Source: Mortierella sp. BCC40632 (Eukaryota; Mortierellomycota; Mortierellomycetes; Mortierellales; Mortierellaceae). From it: DNA of 64,000 bases. The DNA is taken from assembly GCA_011634665.1 (NCBI GenBank), contig WAEK01000002.1:1199001-1263000 (forward strand), given 5' to 3'. The notes under the pieces were generated by a model that did no database searches, had not been told where the DNA came from, and saw nothing but the letters and a program-made list of their open reading frames with translations. Made by a program: the position numbers and the translations under genes. This document shows, piece after piece, positions 50,330 to 63,000 of this stretch; positions within the stretch are counted from its first letter, which is position 1; each line of letters opens with the position of its first letter.

Positions 50330-52623
50330 CTCGCCAAGACTACTGCTGGGTAGTTATGATAAGAGTCGATGTCTCGGTGTATCTCTTTCTTTCTCTCTCT
50401 CTCTCTTTCTCTTTCTCTACTCGGATTCGATTGCTGTGTCCGAGAGGAAAGAGTACCGAACAAAGAAGAAAAAGAAAGAGTGGGAAGGTTGCAGGGTCAG
50501 GGCAGAGCTGAGGGACAGGGAGTGAAGTGAAGGAATGTATCGACGTCGGGGCGGGCGCACAGACAGGTCGTTGGAAAGCAGCGGCAAAAAAAAAAAAAAA
50601 AAAACGGACGGTAGGACAGAAAGGATCGGTCCCGGGGGAGAGGGGGAGCAGAAGGAAGGGTGCGAGGAGGGCTCAATAATGAATGAAAAAGTGAGAGGGA
50701 TGAACCCTGTTGTCCGAATGGCTGGATGCTCTGATGAGGAAGGGAGGACTCAAGGACTCAAAAGTCGGTAACGGAGGATAGTGTTGGTCAGAAAGGAAGA
50801 GCAAGGGTGGGAGTAGCAAAGTGAAAGCGGGTAAGCTATCATCAGGCGAGCATAAAAGATAAAGAACAAGTGGTTCCAGACAAGAGGGTGATGGTGGCAA
50901 TGAGGAATGGCGAGCGAGACAGAAGAAGAGACAATGTCAAAAAGGAGAAGAGAGAAAAAAAAAAAAAAAATGAAGAAGAAGAAGAAGAAGGCGGTAGTGA
51001 TGGTGATGATGATGGCGATGTCAGATTCGTGATCCAGTTCTTTCTCTCTTTCTTTCTCTCTCTTTCTCTCTCTTTCTCTCCCTTTTATCTTCTTCGCTTC
51101 ACCTCCACGTGAAATGACGAAAAAAAAAAAAAAAAAAGCCGTGGGGTGAGTTTTCCCTTTCTTTCTCTCTCCCCAAGTCTACAGCGGTCCTCGCCAAAAC
51201 CATCTCCCGCCCAGAGCGATCACTTCCGACAGGCCCTGAGAGAGAGAGAGAGAGAGAGAGAATTGCATGCGCAAAGAACGAGTCTGCAATGCTATTCTGG
51301 GCTGCTTACTCCTTCCTTCCTTCCTCTTTCACTCCTCCTTTTGACGTTGTGCATCCTCAATTGACCGAGAGAAAACAAAGAGACACACAAACATACCCTG
51401 GCCAAGCGGGAAAGAAAGAAGAGAAAGAGGAAAGTAAGGGAGAGGCGCGGGTCCCTTCTCTCACTCTACTGCACCCACGGAACAAAAGAGAACAACTCCT
51501 TCTTCTCCTCCTCTCTCTCTCTCTCTTTCCTCGCTTTACTTTGGTACACATAGCAAGGTTACACCACATCTGGGCCTTTTTTTTGGTTTTCTTGTTGCTT
51601 GTGTTCGAGATGCTGAGGATCTCTCTCCTAGTTGTTCCCTGCCCCACGCAAAAACGTTTGCGGATCCAATCCGAGCCACGCGACGACAGAACTCTACCCC
51701 TAGACACTGAGCAAGATGTGTACAAAAAAAAGGGGAGGAGGGGGAGGAGAGAGGATGAGAGGGGAGAAGGGAACCCCATCGTTCGGCAGCGCGTTCGGTT
51801 AGAGGGTCTTGGTTCATGGGTTTAGTCGGGACCGGTCAGTTACACAAGTTTGGGAAAAAGAGGGCGAAGCGATTACTCTATGTTTTCCTCGTGCAAAAAG
51901 TTGAAGCGGGCAGAATGGGGAGGAGGAAAGAGAGAGAAAGCTAATTCTTTGTTGTCGGCAGGAATGATGAAGTATATCTTTCGAAGCTTGCCAATGCCAT
52001 CCCCATCCTTATCCCCATTGTAGTCTCTGGGACAGATGAGAGACAAACGGGCATCATCATACAGAGAAATGAAGGGGACCTAGAGGCTACTGTCCCCCTT
52101 CTCCTCTTCAGCCCATCCTAAAACTGCCTGCTCATCCCTTTCTTTTTCACTTGGATCCAATTCCTGTTCTCTCTGTAGTTGGTGCCTGTAATTTTTTTTT
52201 TTTTTTTTTTTTTGTCGCCGTTCCTACATGATCTGACAAAGCAGCCAACTCCCCTTTTCCGTTTGACGCCCTGATATGGATCTGCTAGTTCGAAATCAAG
52301 CCAAGAAAGCGAATCTCATGAAAAAAAAAAAAAAAAAAAAGGACAAGTCCACTTATCCTCTCACCATCCCAATTGTACATCGGAAAAATATGAGCCGAGA
52401 TTTTTTTTCTTTGCATCAAGTTAGTACAGCACTTATTGATCTTTGTCCTTTGGATTTTATGGGGTTCCTGAGGATCAAGCACAGGCTCCTCCATCCTTGG
52501 ATCATGGCAGTTGGCGCCAAACTACCGTTTCTAGCAAAGAGTGGCAAAAAAAAACGCTGAGCAGGTATCTCAACCTGTCTCAATTGACATTTTCCAAAAA
52601 ATGTGATGGAGGCAAAAGGAAAG
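50330..52623. other. 2.3 kb intergenic, upstream of the hydrolase gene
   Basis: The promoter of the hydrolase gene should lie in the first few hundred bases. The rest has GA-rich and CT-rich low complexity (about 50390-50420, 51040-51085, 51240-51262, 51505-51530) and A/T runs (about 50586-50604, 51120-51137, 52192-52213, 52321-52340). No gene is seen before the tRNA. Confidence 0.55.
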
Positions 52624-52696
52624 CGCCCAATGTGGGGGTCGAACCCACAACCTTGAGATTAAGAGTCTCACGCTCTACCGATTGAGCTAACCGGGC
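52624..52696 (-). tRNA. tRNA-Lys (anticodon CTT)
   Basis: Read on the minus strand, 73 bases fold as a cloverleaf. The acceptor stem GCCCGGT pairs with ATTGGGC (two G-T pairs) with discriminator G; the D arm is GCTC...GAGC; the anticodon stem TGAGA/TCTCA carries loop CTCTTAA, so the anticodon is CTT (Lys, codon AAG); the T arm is GTGGG TTCGACC CCCAC. The internal B box (GGTTCGACCCC) and A box (TAGCTCAATCGG) match RNA polymerase III promoters. There is no intron, and CCA is not encoded. Confidence 0.97.
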
Positions 52697-53065
52697 TTTG
52701 GTTCTTGTAAGGAGACTTACAAGTGCTAATATAAATAGATTCATGAATATGAGCCCGTTTCCTCTCTTTTTTTTTTTTTTTTTTTTGGTTCGATGCATTG
52801 GCAAGGCAAGAGAAGAAAAAGCATACCATGGCATGGAATGGGTGTTGCCATGAAATGGGGGAAGAGGAGGATATCATGGGACAAGGTTGAAAAAATAGTG
52901 AGTGCCAGTCCTCTCTCGCCTAGGAGAAATGCCCTGTGCCTTTTTTTTTTTTTTTTTTTCCTTTTCCTTTTCTCTTTTTTTCTTTTCTTCGTCTGCAGAT
53001 TCTCATCGACTTTTTTAAAGCTCTTTTTTCTCTTTTCTTTTTTTTTTTCTTTTTAACAAAGGAAA

Positions 53066-53097
<32 letters not shown>

Positions 53098-53208
53098 AAG
53101 CACAGAAAAAAAAAGAAAAAGGGGAGGGATCACCTTTCAACTTTCACCATCGAAAACACAAGGAACAACAATACCAATACTCAGCAGCATTAGCATCATC
53201 AGTTCACC
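52697..53208. other. intergenic between tRNA-Lys and UBC9
   Basis: This is the upstream region of both the tRNA (-) and UBC9 (+). It is extremely homopolymer-rich (T runs at about 52768-52786, 52940-52960 and 53038-53049; A runs at 53063-53099). No coding signal is seen. Confidence 0.55.
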
Positions 53209-54060
53209 ATGTCTGGCATTTGTAAGAGTCGTCTCGCAGAGGAACGCAAACAATGGCGAAAGGACCATCCCTATGTATGCTTTTTTTTTTTTTTTTTTTT
53301 TTTTTTTTCTCTCAGATTTGTTCGACTCGAGGAAAAAAAAAAAAAAGGAGGATGATCTCTCTTGAGCTCCCAGGGACCAATGGTGCTGGATGCCGTCTCC
53401 TCCATGATCCTTCACAGAACCCAGTCTTGCTAATCTCGATTCTCGTCTGTTGAAAACTCGTTTCTAGGGATTCTATGCTCGCCCTGAAAAAAAAGCAGAT
53501 TCGACCCTTGACCTGATGACATGGCAGGTGGGAATCCCAGGAAAGCCCAACGTAGGTCGAGAACCGAACAAACAAACAAACAAACAAACAAAAAAAAAAG
53601 CTGACATTGTCCTTCGCCTTTCACCGATATGAGATTGTTCAAAGATTCTTGCAGATCCATAGACGCAGCGCAACTAACGTAGCTGGGCTTTCGTCACACC
53701 AATAACTTAGACTCCCTGGGAAGGCGGTCTCTACAAGCTATGCTTAACATTCCCTGAAGGTATGAAAGAACCAGCGAAAGCACTGCTTCGTGCAACAGGG
53801 AGATATATAGAGGCAGCGAGAGAGAGAAAGACTTGACTTTTCCAAGGGCATTGCCGGGATACCACTTCCGTAGCATGGGAAAAGACTTGATGTCTCCTCA
53901 CCTCTCTTTACTATTTTTATTTTTATTTTTTCTTTGGATGGTCTCTTCAAAAAGAGTCGTTCCGGACTGACACATCTTTCTCTTTTTGTCTCTTTTGTCG
54001 ACTGTCAAAATACCTTAGATTACCCAAGTAAACCACCAAAGTGTATGTTCTGGAAACGAG

Positions 54061-54099
<39 letters not shown>

Positions 54100-54838
54100 C
54101 TCTTTGTGCTGGAATGACTGCCGTTTGTCGTTGCTATTGTTTTGTCTTGTTTTGTCGTGTTTTTGCCACTGGGCACACGGAGCATTTCCCCATGGAGCCA
54201 GAAAACGGAAAAGAAAAAGAAAAGATCACCACACAACACCACCAACGGACCCTTAGCAGGATAATATCTAGTGCATAGGTCTGATATGATCTTTTCTGAT
54301 CCTCATTATCTTTAGGCAAATTCGTCCCCCCACTGTTCCATCCAAATGTGTATCCATCAGGAACGGTCTGTCTCTCGATCTTGAACGAAGAAGAAGGATG
54401 GAAGCCTGCCATCACCATCAAGCAGGTAAAAGAAAAAGAGGGAAAAAAGAAAAAGAAAAAGACACATGAGCTGTCATTCTGCGTCAAAATGCTCTTGTTT
54501 GACCTCCCCCATGACCTCGAGAATTAACTCAAGGACGTTGTCGCTCTCAACCTATCACAAAAAATAATTCTGCATAGATTCTACTGGGCATTCAGGATCT
54601 TTTGAACGACCCAAATCCAGAGAGTCCTGCTCAGTCAGAAGCATATGTGATGTTCAAGTAAGTCAAGGATCTTGTGTACTCAGAAGTCGACAGTCATTGG
54701 TTTTCCTGAACAAAAAAGAGGATGTTCTGAAAGCTCTTTTTTTAATTTTTTATTTGTTGTTGACTTGGAATCCTTAGGAAAGACAAGGTCAGCTATGAGA
54801 AACGGGTGCGTCAACAAGCAAAGGAGAACGCACCATAA
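53209..54838 (+). CDS. UBC9: SUMO-conjugating enzyme UBC9
   Basis: This is the only E2 for SUMO; it accepts SUMO from the E1 on its active cysteine and passes it to lysines of mainly nuclear targets. Seven exons: 53209-53274, 53468-53551, 53711-53759, 54019-54042, 54316-54425, 54578-54657 and 54778-54838. One of them is only 24 bases, and the intron between exons 3 and 4 is the longest. The product is 157 residues, the normal family length. It starts [20 protein letters not shown] and has the UBC core with [20 protein letters not shown], whose Cys in GTVCLSI is the catalytic residue. It continues [20 protein letters not shown] and ends [13 protein letters not shown]. No single open frame of the gene is long, so the gene is easily missed. 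A (GT)n run lies in intron 4. Confidence 0.96.
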
Positions 54839-55383
54839 GGAGGCCTTTCCTCCTCTTTTACCCTCTTCAATGCAGGATACCAAGGAAGGAGCTTCTTCTT
54901 CTCGAGGTGCGATTCCTGTTTCAACCTTGCCTGGATCTTCATTCAACATTTGATATTACCTTTTCTTTTTTTTTTTTTTTCCTCTTTTCTGCTTCCTGTC
55001 TGCACATTGTCTGCAGCCTCTTTCTCTATCGCTTGATGGCATCTAATATGGAGTCAAGGCTGGATCTCATCCCACCCCCCCCCCCCCTTACCCTTTTTTT
55101 TTTAAAGAAAGAAAACCAAAAGCATAAAATAAATCTAGTCATTCGATAAGAGACGTGGCCATGCAGCTTAGGTAGATTCGCCATTTCCCCTGTCAATTGC
55201 CTTCATATGTATTCGCTTAGATATCGAAAGCTTGATGGGTTTCCAGTTTATTGATTTGTTTTGTTGGATGGACTGGCATGTCTATGGGATGCCAAGTCTG
55301 GTGAAAAAGTGTTGTAGAGGATTTACTTTTTGTCAGAGCCTAGCATAGCAGAGGCGACTTCAACTTTTGCAACTCGACAATAT

Positions 55384-55415
<32 letters not shown>

Positions 55416-55849
55416 CTGAAAAATGCGACCTGTGCTTTTTCTCATCCTGTCTCCAGTTGCTTCTTGAAAAGAATCTTGAGCTCTGCGCAAAGCCTGGTAA
55501 AAGACAGCTCCACGTCACTTTCAGTTCGGTTGATCCTTGGATATGAACAGTAATTCACTAGTGGTAAAGTAAACGGCATGTTCGCAAACATAATTTCTTT
55601 CTCTTTGTCCCGTGTTCTTTCTTTCTACTTTGGCAATCGCCAGTGACATGTTGAATTTTGAACTCGCCCGCCAGAACCCCGTCCTGCCTACATTCTGGTA
55701 GCAACCTTCAGAGAGGAGAAAGGGATGCACACCAATCCGATTAAGAAAGTGAGATCTTCATAAGAATTCAGAAGTCAATCTTAGTACAACCAGTTATTCG
55801 GTAGCACTATGATTTTCGCCTATTCAAGCGCCTTCACACTCAGCGACAG
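54839..55849. other. UBC9 3' region and unassigned DNA
   Basis: The stretch holds an A run at about 55387-55413 and C runs near 55075-55087. Minor frames on both strands show no recognisable family. I see no gene. Confidence 0.5.
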
Positions 55850-56830
55850 TGCCCTAGAGGGAAGAATCAAATCAAGGCGCATTTGACCACCGCCTTTGAA
55901 AACGACTTGGCGATATCGGCGGTGATCAAACCAATTCGGATTTTGAATCTTCCATGGCACCGACTTGACAACAAAGAGATCAAGATCATCACCAAAGTCG
56001 TGTCAATAGGCTTCAGCCTTATATTCCTGTGAGGAAACTGGCACTAGTCGTGGTAGCAGTCAGAAGGAGACGCCCGATGTTTCTCTGTATGATCCAACGA
56101 TACTCATCAGCAATCAGATCCTAGATACGAGACATGTACAAGGAAGGTGTGTTCATGTATTTCCACAAGGTCTTTTCATATTGTACCGCTTACATTACTC
56201 ACGATTTATGAGTCGTTGTTCTCCAAGGGATCAGGATATTTTGACCTTTCCAGCCCGGCCAGAGATATCATTCCTAACGCAAGCCATGTACCCTCTGCTC
56301 GCAACAGATATTCAATGATCCATGGATTTTTTAGCTTGAACAAGATCAAGGAGAAATGTCTCCAGTATGGGCTAGCGTTTGTACACCGCCGTCAATGTGT
56401 CGACGCCGGAGACTTTGGAGCGGTTGTTTGATACTAGGAAGAGTGTCAATCATAGTCCAATTCTAACAAGCATTGACAATATAGTAGCCAAGAGGGCCAT
56501 ACTCAGTGAAGAGGGTCGAGGCTGAGAAAGAAGCATCGCCGCTTTTGTACCGTTCCAATGGCAGACGAGTTCAGAGCAAGCAAAACATACATTTTTTGCT
56601 TCCGACAATTGGGACAAACTAAGACTCGCAGGACAATCAATGGCGACAAGAAGACATTATTTGTGCATGGTGTAATACGATGTATAAACTCATTTTACCC
56701 CTCGGTCAAGTCTCGATACACGACCAGATGATGATAGGGCATCGTCGAGGCAGGAGTCGCTCTTGCAGGTGCTTTGGAGCCATTTCAAATTAGGCTGTCC
56801 ACTTACAGCCAACCTCCAACTTTTCGCTAA
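55850..56830 (+). pseudogene. decayed TnpB/Fanzor-like transposon ORF
   Basis: Coding-like fragments lie in shifting plus-strand frames in DNA that is oddly free of homopolymers. Fragments include FENDLAISAVIKPIRILNLP (near 55890), RNRYSMIHGFFSLNKIKEKC (near 56310) and, in one frame from 56519, RFCTVPMADEFRASKT followed by a zinc-ribbon-like stretch (FCFRQLGQTKTRRTINGDK, VHGVIRCINSFYPSVKSRYT). That frame meets three consecutive stops at 56729-56737 and resumes with IVEAGVALAGALEPFQI up to a stop at 56828-56830. The ADEF...C-x-F...C-x-N layout resembles the C-terminal zinc ribbon of eukaryotic TnpB-like (Fanzor) proteins as I know them. Two positions where I expect cysteines are Tyr (TAC). Frameshifts and stops show it is dead. 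Family assignment is from memory and moderate. Confidence 0.42.
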
Positions 56831-57643
56831 CTTTGGACTAGTCGTAGAAAGAAGGATGCGACTCATTGCGCCGACCTTCTTTGGCTTTGCATATTTTGCG
56901 GACTAAATTTCTCATTCAGGCATAAAAAGACACCCGAGTTTTTCCTTACTCCAAAGAAAGAAAGAAAGAAAGACCTGAGAACGCTTTACTTCGTGGCAGC
57001 ACCTTACAGGTAGGAGGCGATGACAGGTGACAGGTGAGCAGGTCACGCCTCCTGTCTCCAAGGGAAAAAAAAAAGTCTCATTCCTATCCAGAGTGTGCAA
57101 TGTGTCGGACATAGTGCGACGAGGTAGATAGTCAGTCTGAGGCAAGCAGGCAGGTTCAATTGAGCCGCTTGTCTCCAAATGTTTGTGGGACATACTTTTT
57201 TTACGTCCCATTCTCCCGGTCCTTGTTTGCTGTGCTCGAGCAGTATGTGTGCGTGTTTGTGTTTGTGTTGGCCTAGGAGAGCTGGAGTACATCGGGCGTA
57301 AAATGCTCACCAGAACGTAATAAACTAATATAAAAAAAAGGAGCAGGGTTCAACCAGCCAAAGCAGTCCCCTCCGGTCGGGAGCTGAAACTCAGGACATG
57401 GTGCCTGAGAGATGGCGCGGGCCTTCTTTTTCTTTTTCTTCATTCTTTCATCAATCAAGAGCTACTACTACCTTCCCGCGGATTCAACCCAGACCCAAAG
57501 CTTCCCTCTGCGCTCATTCTAGGACATTTTGTTTATTCATTTATTCCGTTCACCACCTTCCCTCCCACGCTTCATCCTTCTCTATTCAACTCTTGTCCAT
57601 TCGCCTGTCTCAAGAAAAAAAAAAAAAAAGAGAAGCTCTACCA
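56831..57643. promoter_or_regulatory. intergenic, upstream of the phosphodiesterase gene
   Basis: No gene is seen. The last 200 bases are pyrimidine-rich, as before other starts in this window, and an A run lies at about 57615-57629 immediately upstream of the ATG. Confidence 0.4.
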
Positions 57644-59820
57644 ATGTACGAGCACAACACGCACCCCATCAAGAGATCATTCTCAGGCACTTCAGCAACA
57701 TCCTTTTCAGCCGAGGACAATCCGTTCTGTAAAAAAGGACAAAAGGCAAGCAAGATTCATTATCTTTGACTCTTTGCTCTCAGCGTTGTTTTTATTCTTT
57801 TTTTAATGACTGCCCTGAAAAAAATAGGTGCCATGACCAACCAGCCCTTTCCTTTTCTTTCCTCTTGGTTTCATTTAACTCTGGCTAGCCCTGGTCCTGG
57901 ACTAGGATTAAACGGTTCTATCGGAGACAGCCAACAGCCATCAGGATCGCTATCCTCGTCTCTACAGGACTCGCCTGCTACTACTTCTTTTCAATCCTCA
58001 CCTCGAGCTCCAATAACACTCTTGTCCGAGGCAATGGAGGCTCGGAAGGATACCGTTCTCGTCTACGCTCAAAATTTCGACAGCGATTGAATCAAATGTC
58101 CCATTGCGATCCAAGGGTCACTTCTGCTATCCCTTTGCCACCAAAAGTCCTCTCCAACGGCACTCACGAATTTGATCCAACGGTCATTGTTATCTCGTAC
58201 GATGGGCTCCGCGCAGACTATCTCGACCGAGGCCTCACTCCCAACCTTCTCAGCGTTGGTAAAGTCTATTCCTGAGAGCGCCACCTCTACCACTACCAGA
58301 TTTTTTTTTTGCAAACTTTTTTGCTAACAGTTGGTCGGTCGGATCACTTTTTTTTTTTTTTTTTTTTTCTTCACCTTTTCAATATTTAGCTGCCAAGGGT
58401 GTCAAAACCGATTTCATGCTGCCTTCATTCCCAACCTTGACATTTCCAAACCATTACTCCATGTGTACAGGACTCTACCCCTCCAGTCACGGTATTGTCG
58501 CCAACACGTTTTACGATCCTCAACTCGACGATGACTTTAACTATCGCATTCCAGACAAGAGTTGGGATCCCAAATGGTGGGGAGGTGAGCCTGTAAGTCA
58601 TGAAAAGAAAAAAAAAAAGAAAAGAGAAAAGAGAAAAAAGAAAAAAGAAAAAAGAAAAAATAGAAATGGTCGCTTCTATTTGTGACCAAGATTCGGGAAT
58701 GTATCCCTCAACTCTTCTCCATACTCACAGTCCTTTCTATCCCTCTCTTCTACTTTGGTGAATAACACTCCCCATTAAACTAGATCTGGGAATCAGCCGT
58801 ACTACAGAGTCAACGGTCAGGCGTCATAATGTGGCCAGGAGGTGAATCCCTTCGTCCCGTCCGTCCAACCTATCATGTCCGACACAAATCTCAAGCGGTT
58901 GCAATGGACAAAATGAAGAAGCTTGTTGAATGGGTCGATAAACCACGGGACACGAGACCGACTTTGATGATGGCCTATGTTTCCGAGGTGGATACCGCTG
59001 GACACCTTTATGGCCCAGACTCGAAACGATGTAAGAGAAAAAGAGTCATCATTGAATTTATGTCAAAGGAACATTTCCTTTCTCTCCCCCCCCCCCTTGA
59101 ACTAAAGCATTGACAACCATTCTCTCGCTCTCTCTGTCCCTTGGCCATCAAGGCAATGCGGCGTTATCACAGGTCGACGGCGCATTGGGTTATCTACTAG
59201 AAAGTCTCCAAGAACGAAACCTAGACAAGATTGTGAATATCATTCTAGTCAGTGACCATGGCATGGCCTATGTCCCCTCCCCGTTCAATCCAAAGACCAC
59301 GCCCCAAACCCTCCGTTCTATTTATTACGACGATTACATTGATACCTCGGATTTATTCCTTGAAGAATCCTTACTCCCTCATCTTGCCATTCGAACGAAG
59401 GATCCCAAAAAACTCGACTCAATTTACAAGACACTGAAGGAGGCTCAAACAAAGGACAAGTTACCTTTCCAGATCTACAGACGAGATGATATTCCAGAGA
59501 GATACAATTATCGGGACAATGGTCGGATTGCACCCGTGGTTGTCTTTGCGGATCCTGGTTATGTAATGACGAGACGGGATATGGGTATGGAGGTGGTTGG
59601 AGTTCATGGATGGGATCATGAGATGGAAGAGATGAGAGCCATCTTTTTGGCCTCGGGTCCTTCCTTCCCGAACCTGAATGAGAACAACCCGAACGGCACA
59701 ACGTTCCCATCGTTTCACAATGTCGAGTTGTATGATATCATTGCAAGGACCATCGGACTCAAGGTACAAGAAGGCATGACCGATGGTGTACAGCAAGGAT
59801 GGCTGGCCCGACCTTGCTAG
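57644..59820 (+). CDS. Type II membrane nucleotide pyrophosphatase/phosphodiesterase (ENPP family)
   Basis: The enzyme hydrolyses nucleotide phosphodiester or pyrophosphate bonds with two zinc ions, usually outside the cell or in the vacuole lumen. Exons are 57644-57745, 57889-58258, 58390-58592, 58784-59030 and 59153-59820 (529 residues). Intron 1 has a GC donor (CAAAAG|GCAAGC) and is needed to attach the N-terminus to the transmembrane exon. The cytosolic tail ends WTRIKRFYRRQ, and the membrane anchor is IRIAILVSTGLACYYFFSIL. Metal and catalytic motifs are in family order: VISYDGLRADYL (Asp), PSFPTLTFPNHYSMCTGLYP (catalytic Thr), the GGEPIWESA loop, YVSEVDTAGHLYGP (Asp, His), ILVSDHGM (Asp-His) and VGVHGWDHE (His). 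All expected metal ligands are present, so it should be active. Confidence 0.92.
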
Positions 59821-59823
59821 CTT

Positions 59824-59901
<78 letters not shown>

Positions 59902-60099
59902 CCCGTCATAAATGCATCCCTACAACAACGCCTTTCTCAGTGTGTGCATGTGGAGTTAATGATACGTGTTTTTATACATTACATTTTTTTTTGTTGTTTT
60001 CATACCCGAATGATATATGCAGTGTGAATAGGCGGATAAATACATATATATATATATATAAAACTTCTCCCACTCCTTCCTTCCTTCCTTCCTTTCTCA
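59821..60099. repeat. microsatellite-rich gap between convergent genes
   Basis: A (CA)n run at about 59826-59859 is directly followed by a (CT)n run to about 59896. A (TA)n run at about 60044-60060 and TTCC repeats at about 60077-60092 follow. There is no gene. Confidence 0.75.
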
Positions 60100-63000
60100 T
60101 CAATGTCTACTACTTGCTCTCCGTTCCTTCTCCTCTGCAATCGCCAAAAGTGTATCAAACTCGGTCGAACGCTCACACATGGACCGGAACAAACTATCCT
60201 CCTTCTTCATCAACGTCAAGGGCTTGTCGAACTCCACAATCTCTCCCGCATTCATCACCAAGACTCGATCAAAATCCGCAATCGTTCGGATACGGTGAGC
60301 AATCGTCACAATCGTCGCCTCGGCCATCTCTTCTCGAATCGTGGTCTGGATTCGCTGATCTGTCTCAAAATCAACACTGGCCGTCGCCTCGTCCATCACA
60401 ATGATCTTGGATTGACGAACCAATGCACGGGCAAGGGCAATGAGCTGACGTTGACCCTGAGAAAAGTTGGATCCATGCTCCTTGACGGGGGTATCAAGTG
60501 TAATCTTGGAGGGGTCCACTGTCTCATTCTCGTCCGATTGTGATCCCTTCAAGGATGCTGCGGGCGATCGGGAACTGCTAGGTTCACTTCTCTCTCCTGC
60601 CAAAGGAGCAAGCCCCTCCACATTACGAACGCTCGCAGGGGCCGAAGAAGGCAAGCTCGTCTCAGGGATCAAATGACTACGTCTCAAAGCCTCCCAGAGC
60701 TCTCGATCTTCTCGTTCTCCAAAGGGATCCAAGTTGGATCGAAGTGTTCCCTTGAAGAGGATAGGATCTTGAGGAATGATGGTCAGGTTGGATCTCAGAT
60801 CCTGAAGACCAATCTTGCCAATGTCGATACCATCAATCTTGATCGTACCCCGGATTGGATCCATAAAGCGGAACAAACTAATGGCAAGCGTCGATTTACC
60901 GGATCCTGTACGACCAACGACACCAACCTTTTCACCGGCCTTGATAGCAAAAGAAAGGTTCTTGATCACATCGGGAGTGTCGGGTGCATAACGCATCGTC
61001 AGGTTCTCTACCACAATCTCTCCAGCGTGAGGCCAGGATGCAGGAGGACGAGAGCCCTCGATAATTGCAGCTGGCTCCTCCTCAATCTCTAGATACTCTG
61101 AAATACGCTCGACCGCATTCATGTTCATCTCGTTTTGAGCATAGATACGAATAAACCAAATGACATTGGCAGTGAACATGAGCGCATATGTCATGCTGAG
61201 AGCTGCCCAACCAGGTTCGATTCGATCCCAGTTCTGAAGGATCAACATGCCTGTTGTGAACGCCACAAATGCACCGACAATGTCCACACGCCAGTGCAAC
61301 CAACGGTTGGTCACCCAGAGTAAGAAGAAGGTTCGGTTGTTGTCGTCGAGGTTGACTTGATTACGGGAGAGGAATCGCTTCTGGAAACCATAGGCGCGGA
61401 TGGTGGCCAATCCAGTGATGGACTCGTTAAAGTGATTCAAGATCGGGGATCGAGAGTTGGAGTTGAGACGCTTGAGGTCACGCGAGACAGGGACGTAGAG
61501 GGCACCAATGATCGCGTAGATCACAACAATCACAGCAGCAGCGACCAAGAACCAGGGCATGTTCAATGAGATGATGACAACGATACCCAGAATAAGAACT
61601 CCTGCATGCATAAACCATCGGAGGTTCATGCTCACTTCTTCATCAATAGTCGTGATATCCGTGCTGAAGCGGTTGATGATACGCCCCATTGGGGTCGTGT
61701 CAAAGAATCGAACCTTGGCGCGCGAGATCTTGTAAAGGAGTTGGCTATGAAGGAAACGGGATGCTCTCAGAGAACCAACAATGGCGTACAGATCGAGGAA
61801 GGTGGCAAAGGCCATCATGCCAATACTCAACAGGACATAGATTCCAAGGTAGTAATTCACATCCAACGCATCGGGTTCACCATTCTTGCTGAACAAGGCC
61901 AGAGTCATTGCACCATAGGGGCTGCCATCTTTGGGAACAAAAGCACTAAACAAGGATTGTGCTGTTTGCTCAGGGACAAGATGCTTGAAGGAGGTAGTGA
62001 CAAAGGCACCCGTGGCAGTCGCCATCTTGTTACTCCAATAACCAAGCCAGGCATTTTGACCGACATCCAGCAACTGACGAAGGATAAAGAGTACCAACAA
62101 GGTTCCCCAGAAGAGCCAGCCTCCAGAAGCATCCAAATACGTCATGTAGACCTTGATGGAAACAGAACCTTCTTCCTTTTTCTCATCCTCTGTCAGCTTG
62201 GAAACTACCTTGGGTTTGCTTCCTTTCTTGTCCTTCTTGTCCTTCTTGTCCTGTTGGTCTTCATCCAGGGTGCTGACTTCGCTGTCAACATCGGACAAGG
62301 GCGACATCAGATTCACATTCTCTACAAGTTCACGACGAACCATCTCCTCAGGTGGACCGGATCCCGCCACCTCACCCTTGTTCATAACAACCACAAAGTC
62401 GGCCGAGTTGAGAGTCAATTGAATTTGATGCGTTGCCATGAGGACAGTGCGTCCGTCGAGCAAAGGTCCTGTCAGAGTTTGGAAGAGATGCTTTCCTGTG
62501 TGGGTATCCACGGCTGAGAGACAGTCATCCAGAAGAAGCACTCTAGCATCTGAGTAGACAGCACGAGCCAAAGACACGCGTTGCTTCTGGCCACCCGAAA
62601 GTGTAATTCCCTGTTCACCAATTTCGGTCTCATCCCCAGCCTCCAAGATCTCAAAGTCAGTGATAAGAGCACATCCCTCGATCACAGCATCGTACCGAGC
62701 CTGGTCAAACTCGCGACCAAAAAGAATGTTGTTACGGATGGAGGTGTTCTGGAGCCAGGCAGTCTGAGCAACATAAGCGATTCCGGATCCACGGTCACTG
62801 CCGCCATTGGGTCCATGATCCAATCGAGGAAGGTACAGACTTCCCTCGACACGTTCAAGTTCACCGAGCAGAGCCAACAAAAGTGCCGTCTTTCCTGAGC
62901 CAGTTGGTCCAACAATCAAGGAGAGTTTGTCGACGGGAAAATCAAGATTGATATTCTTCAATTGGAAGCGTTCCTGGGAGGCTTCAGGTTCAGCGACAGG

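Noticed and set aside
57806..58090. 94-codon frame starting MTALKKIGAMTNQ
   Set aside because: It is the wrong frame over the phosphodiesterase exon 2. The frame beginning at 57889 encodes the membrane anchor and runs straight into the catalytic domain.
61606..62517. Plus-strand 303-codon frame
   Set aside because: It is antisense to the ABC transporter, whose NBD and TMD motifs are unmistakable on the minus strand.
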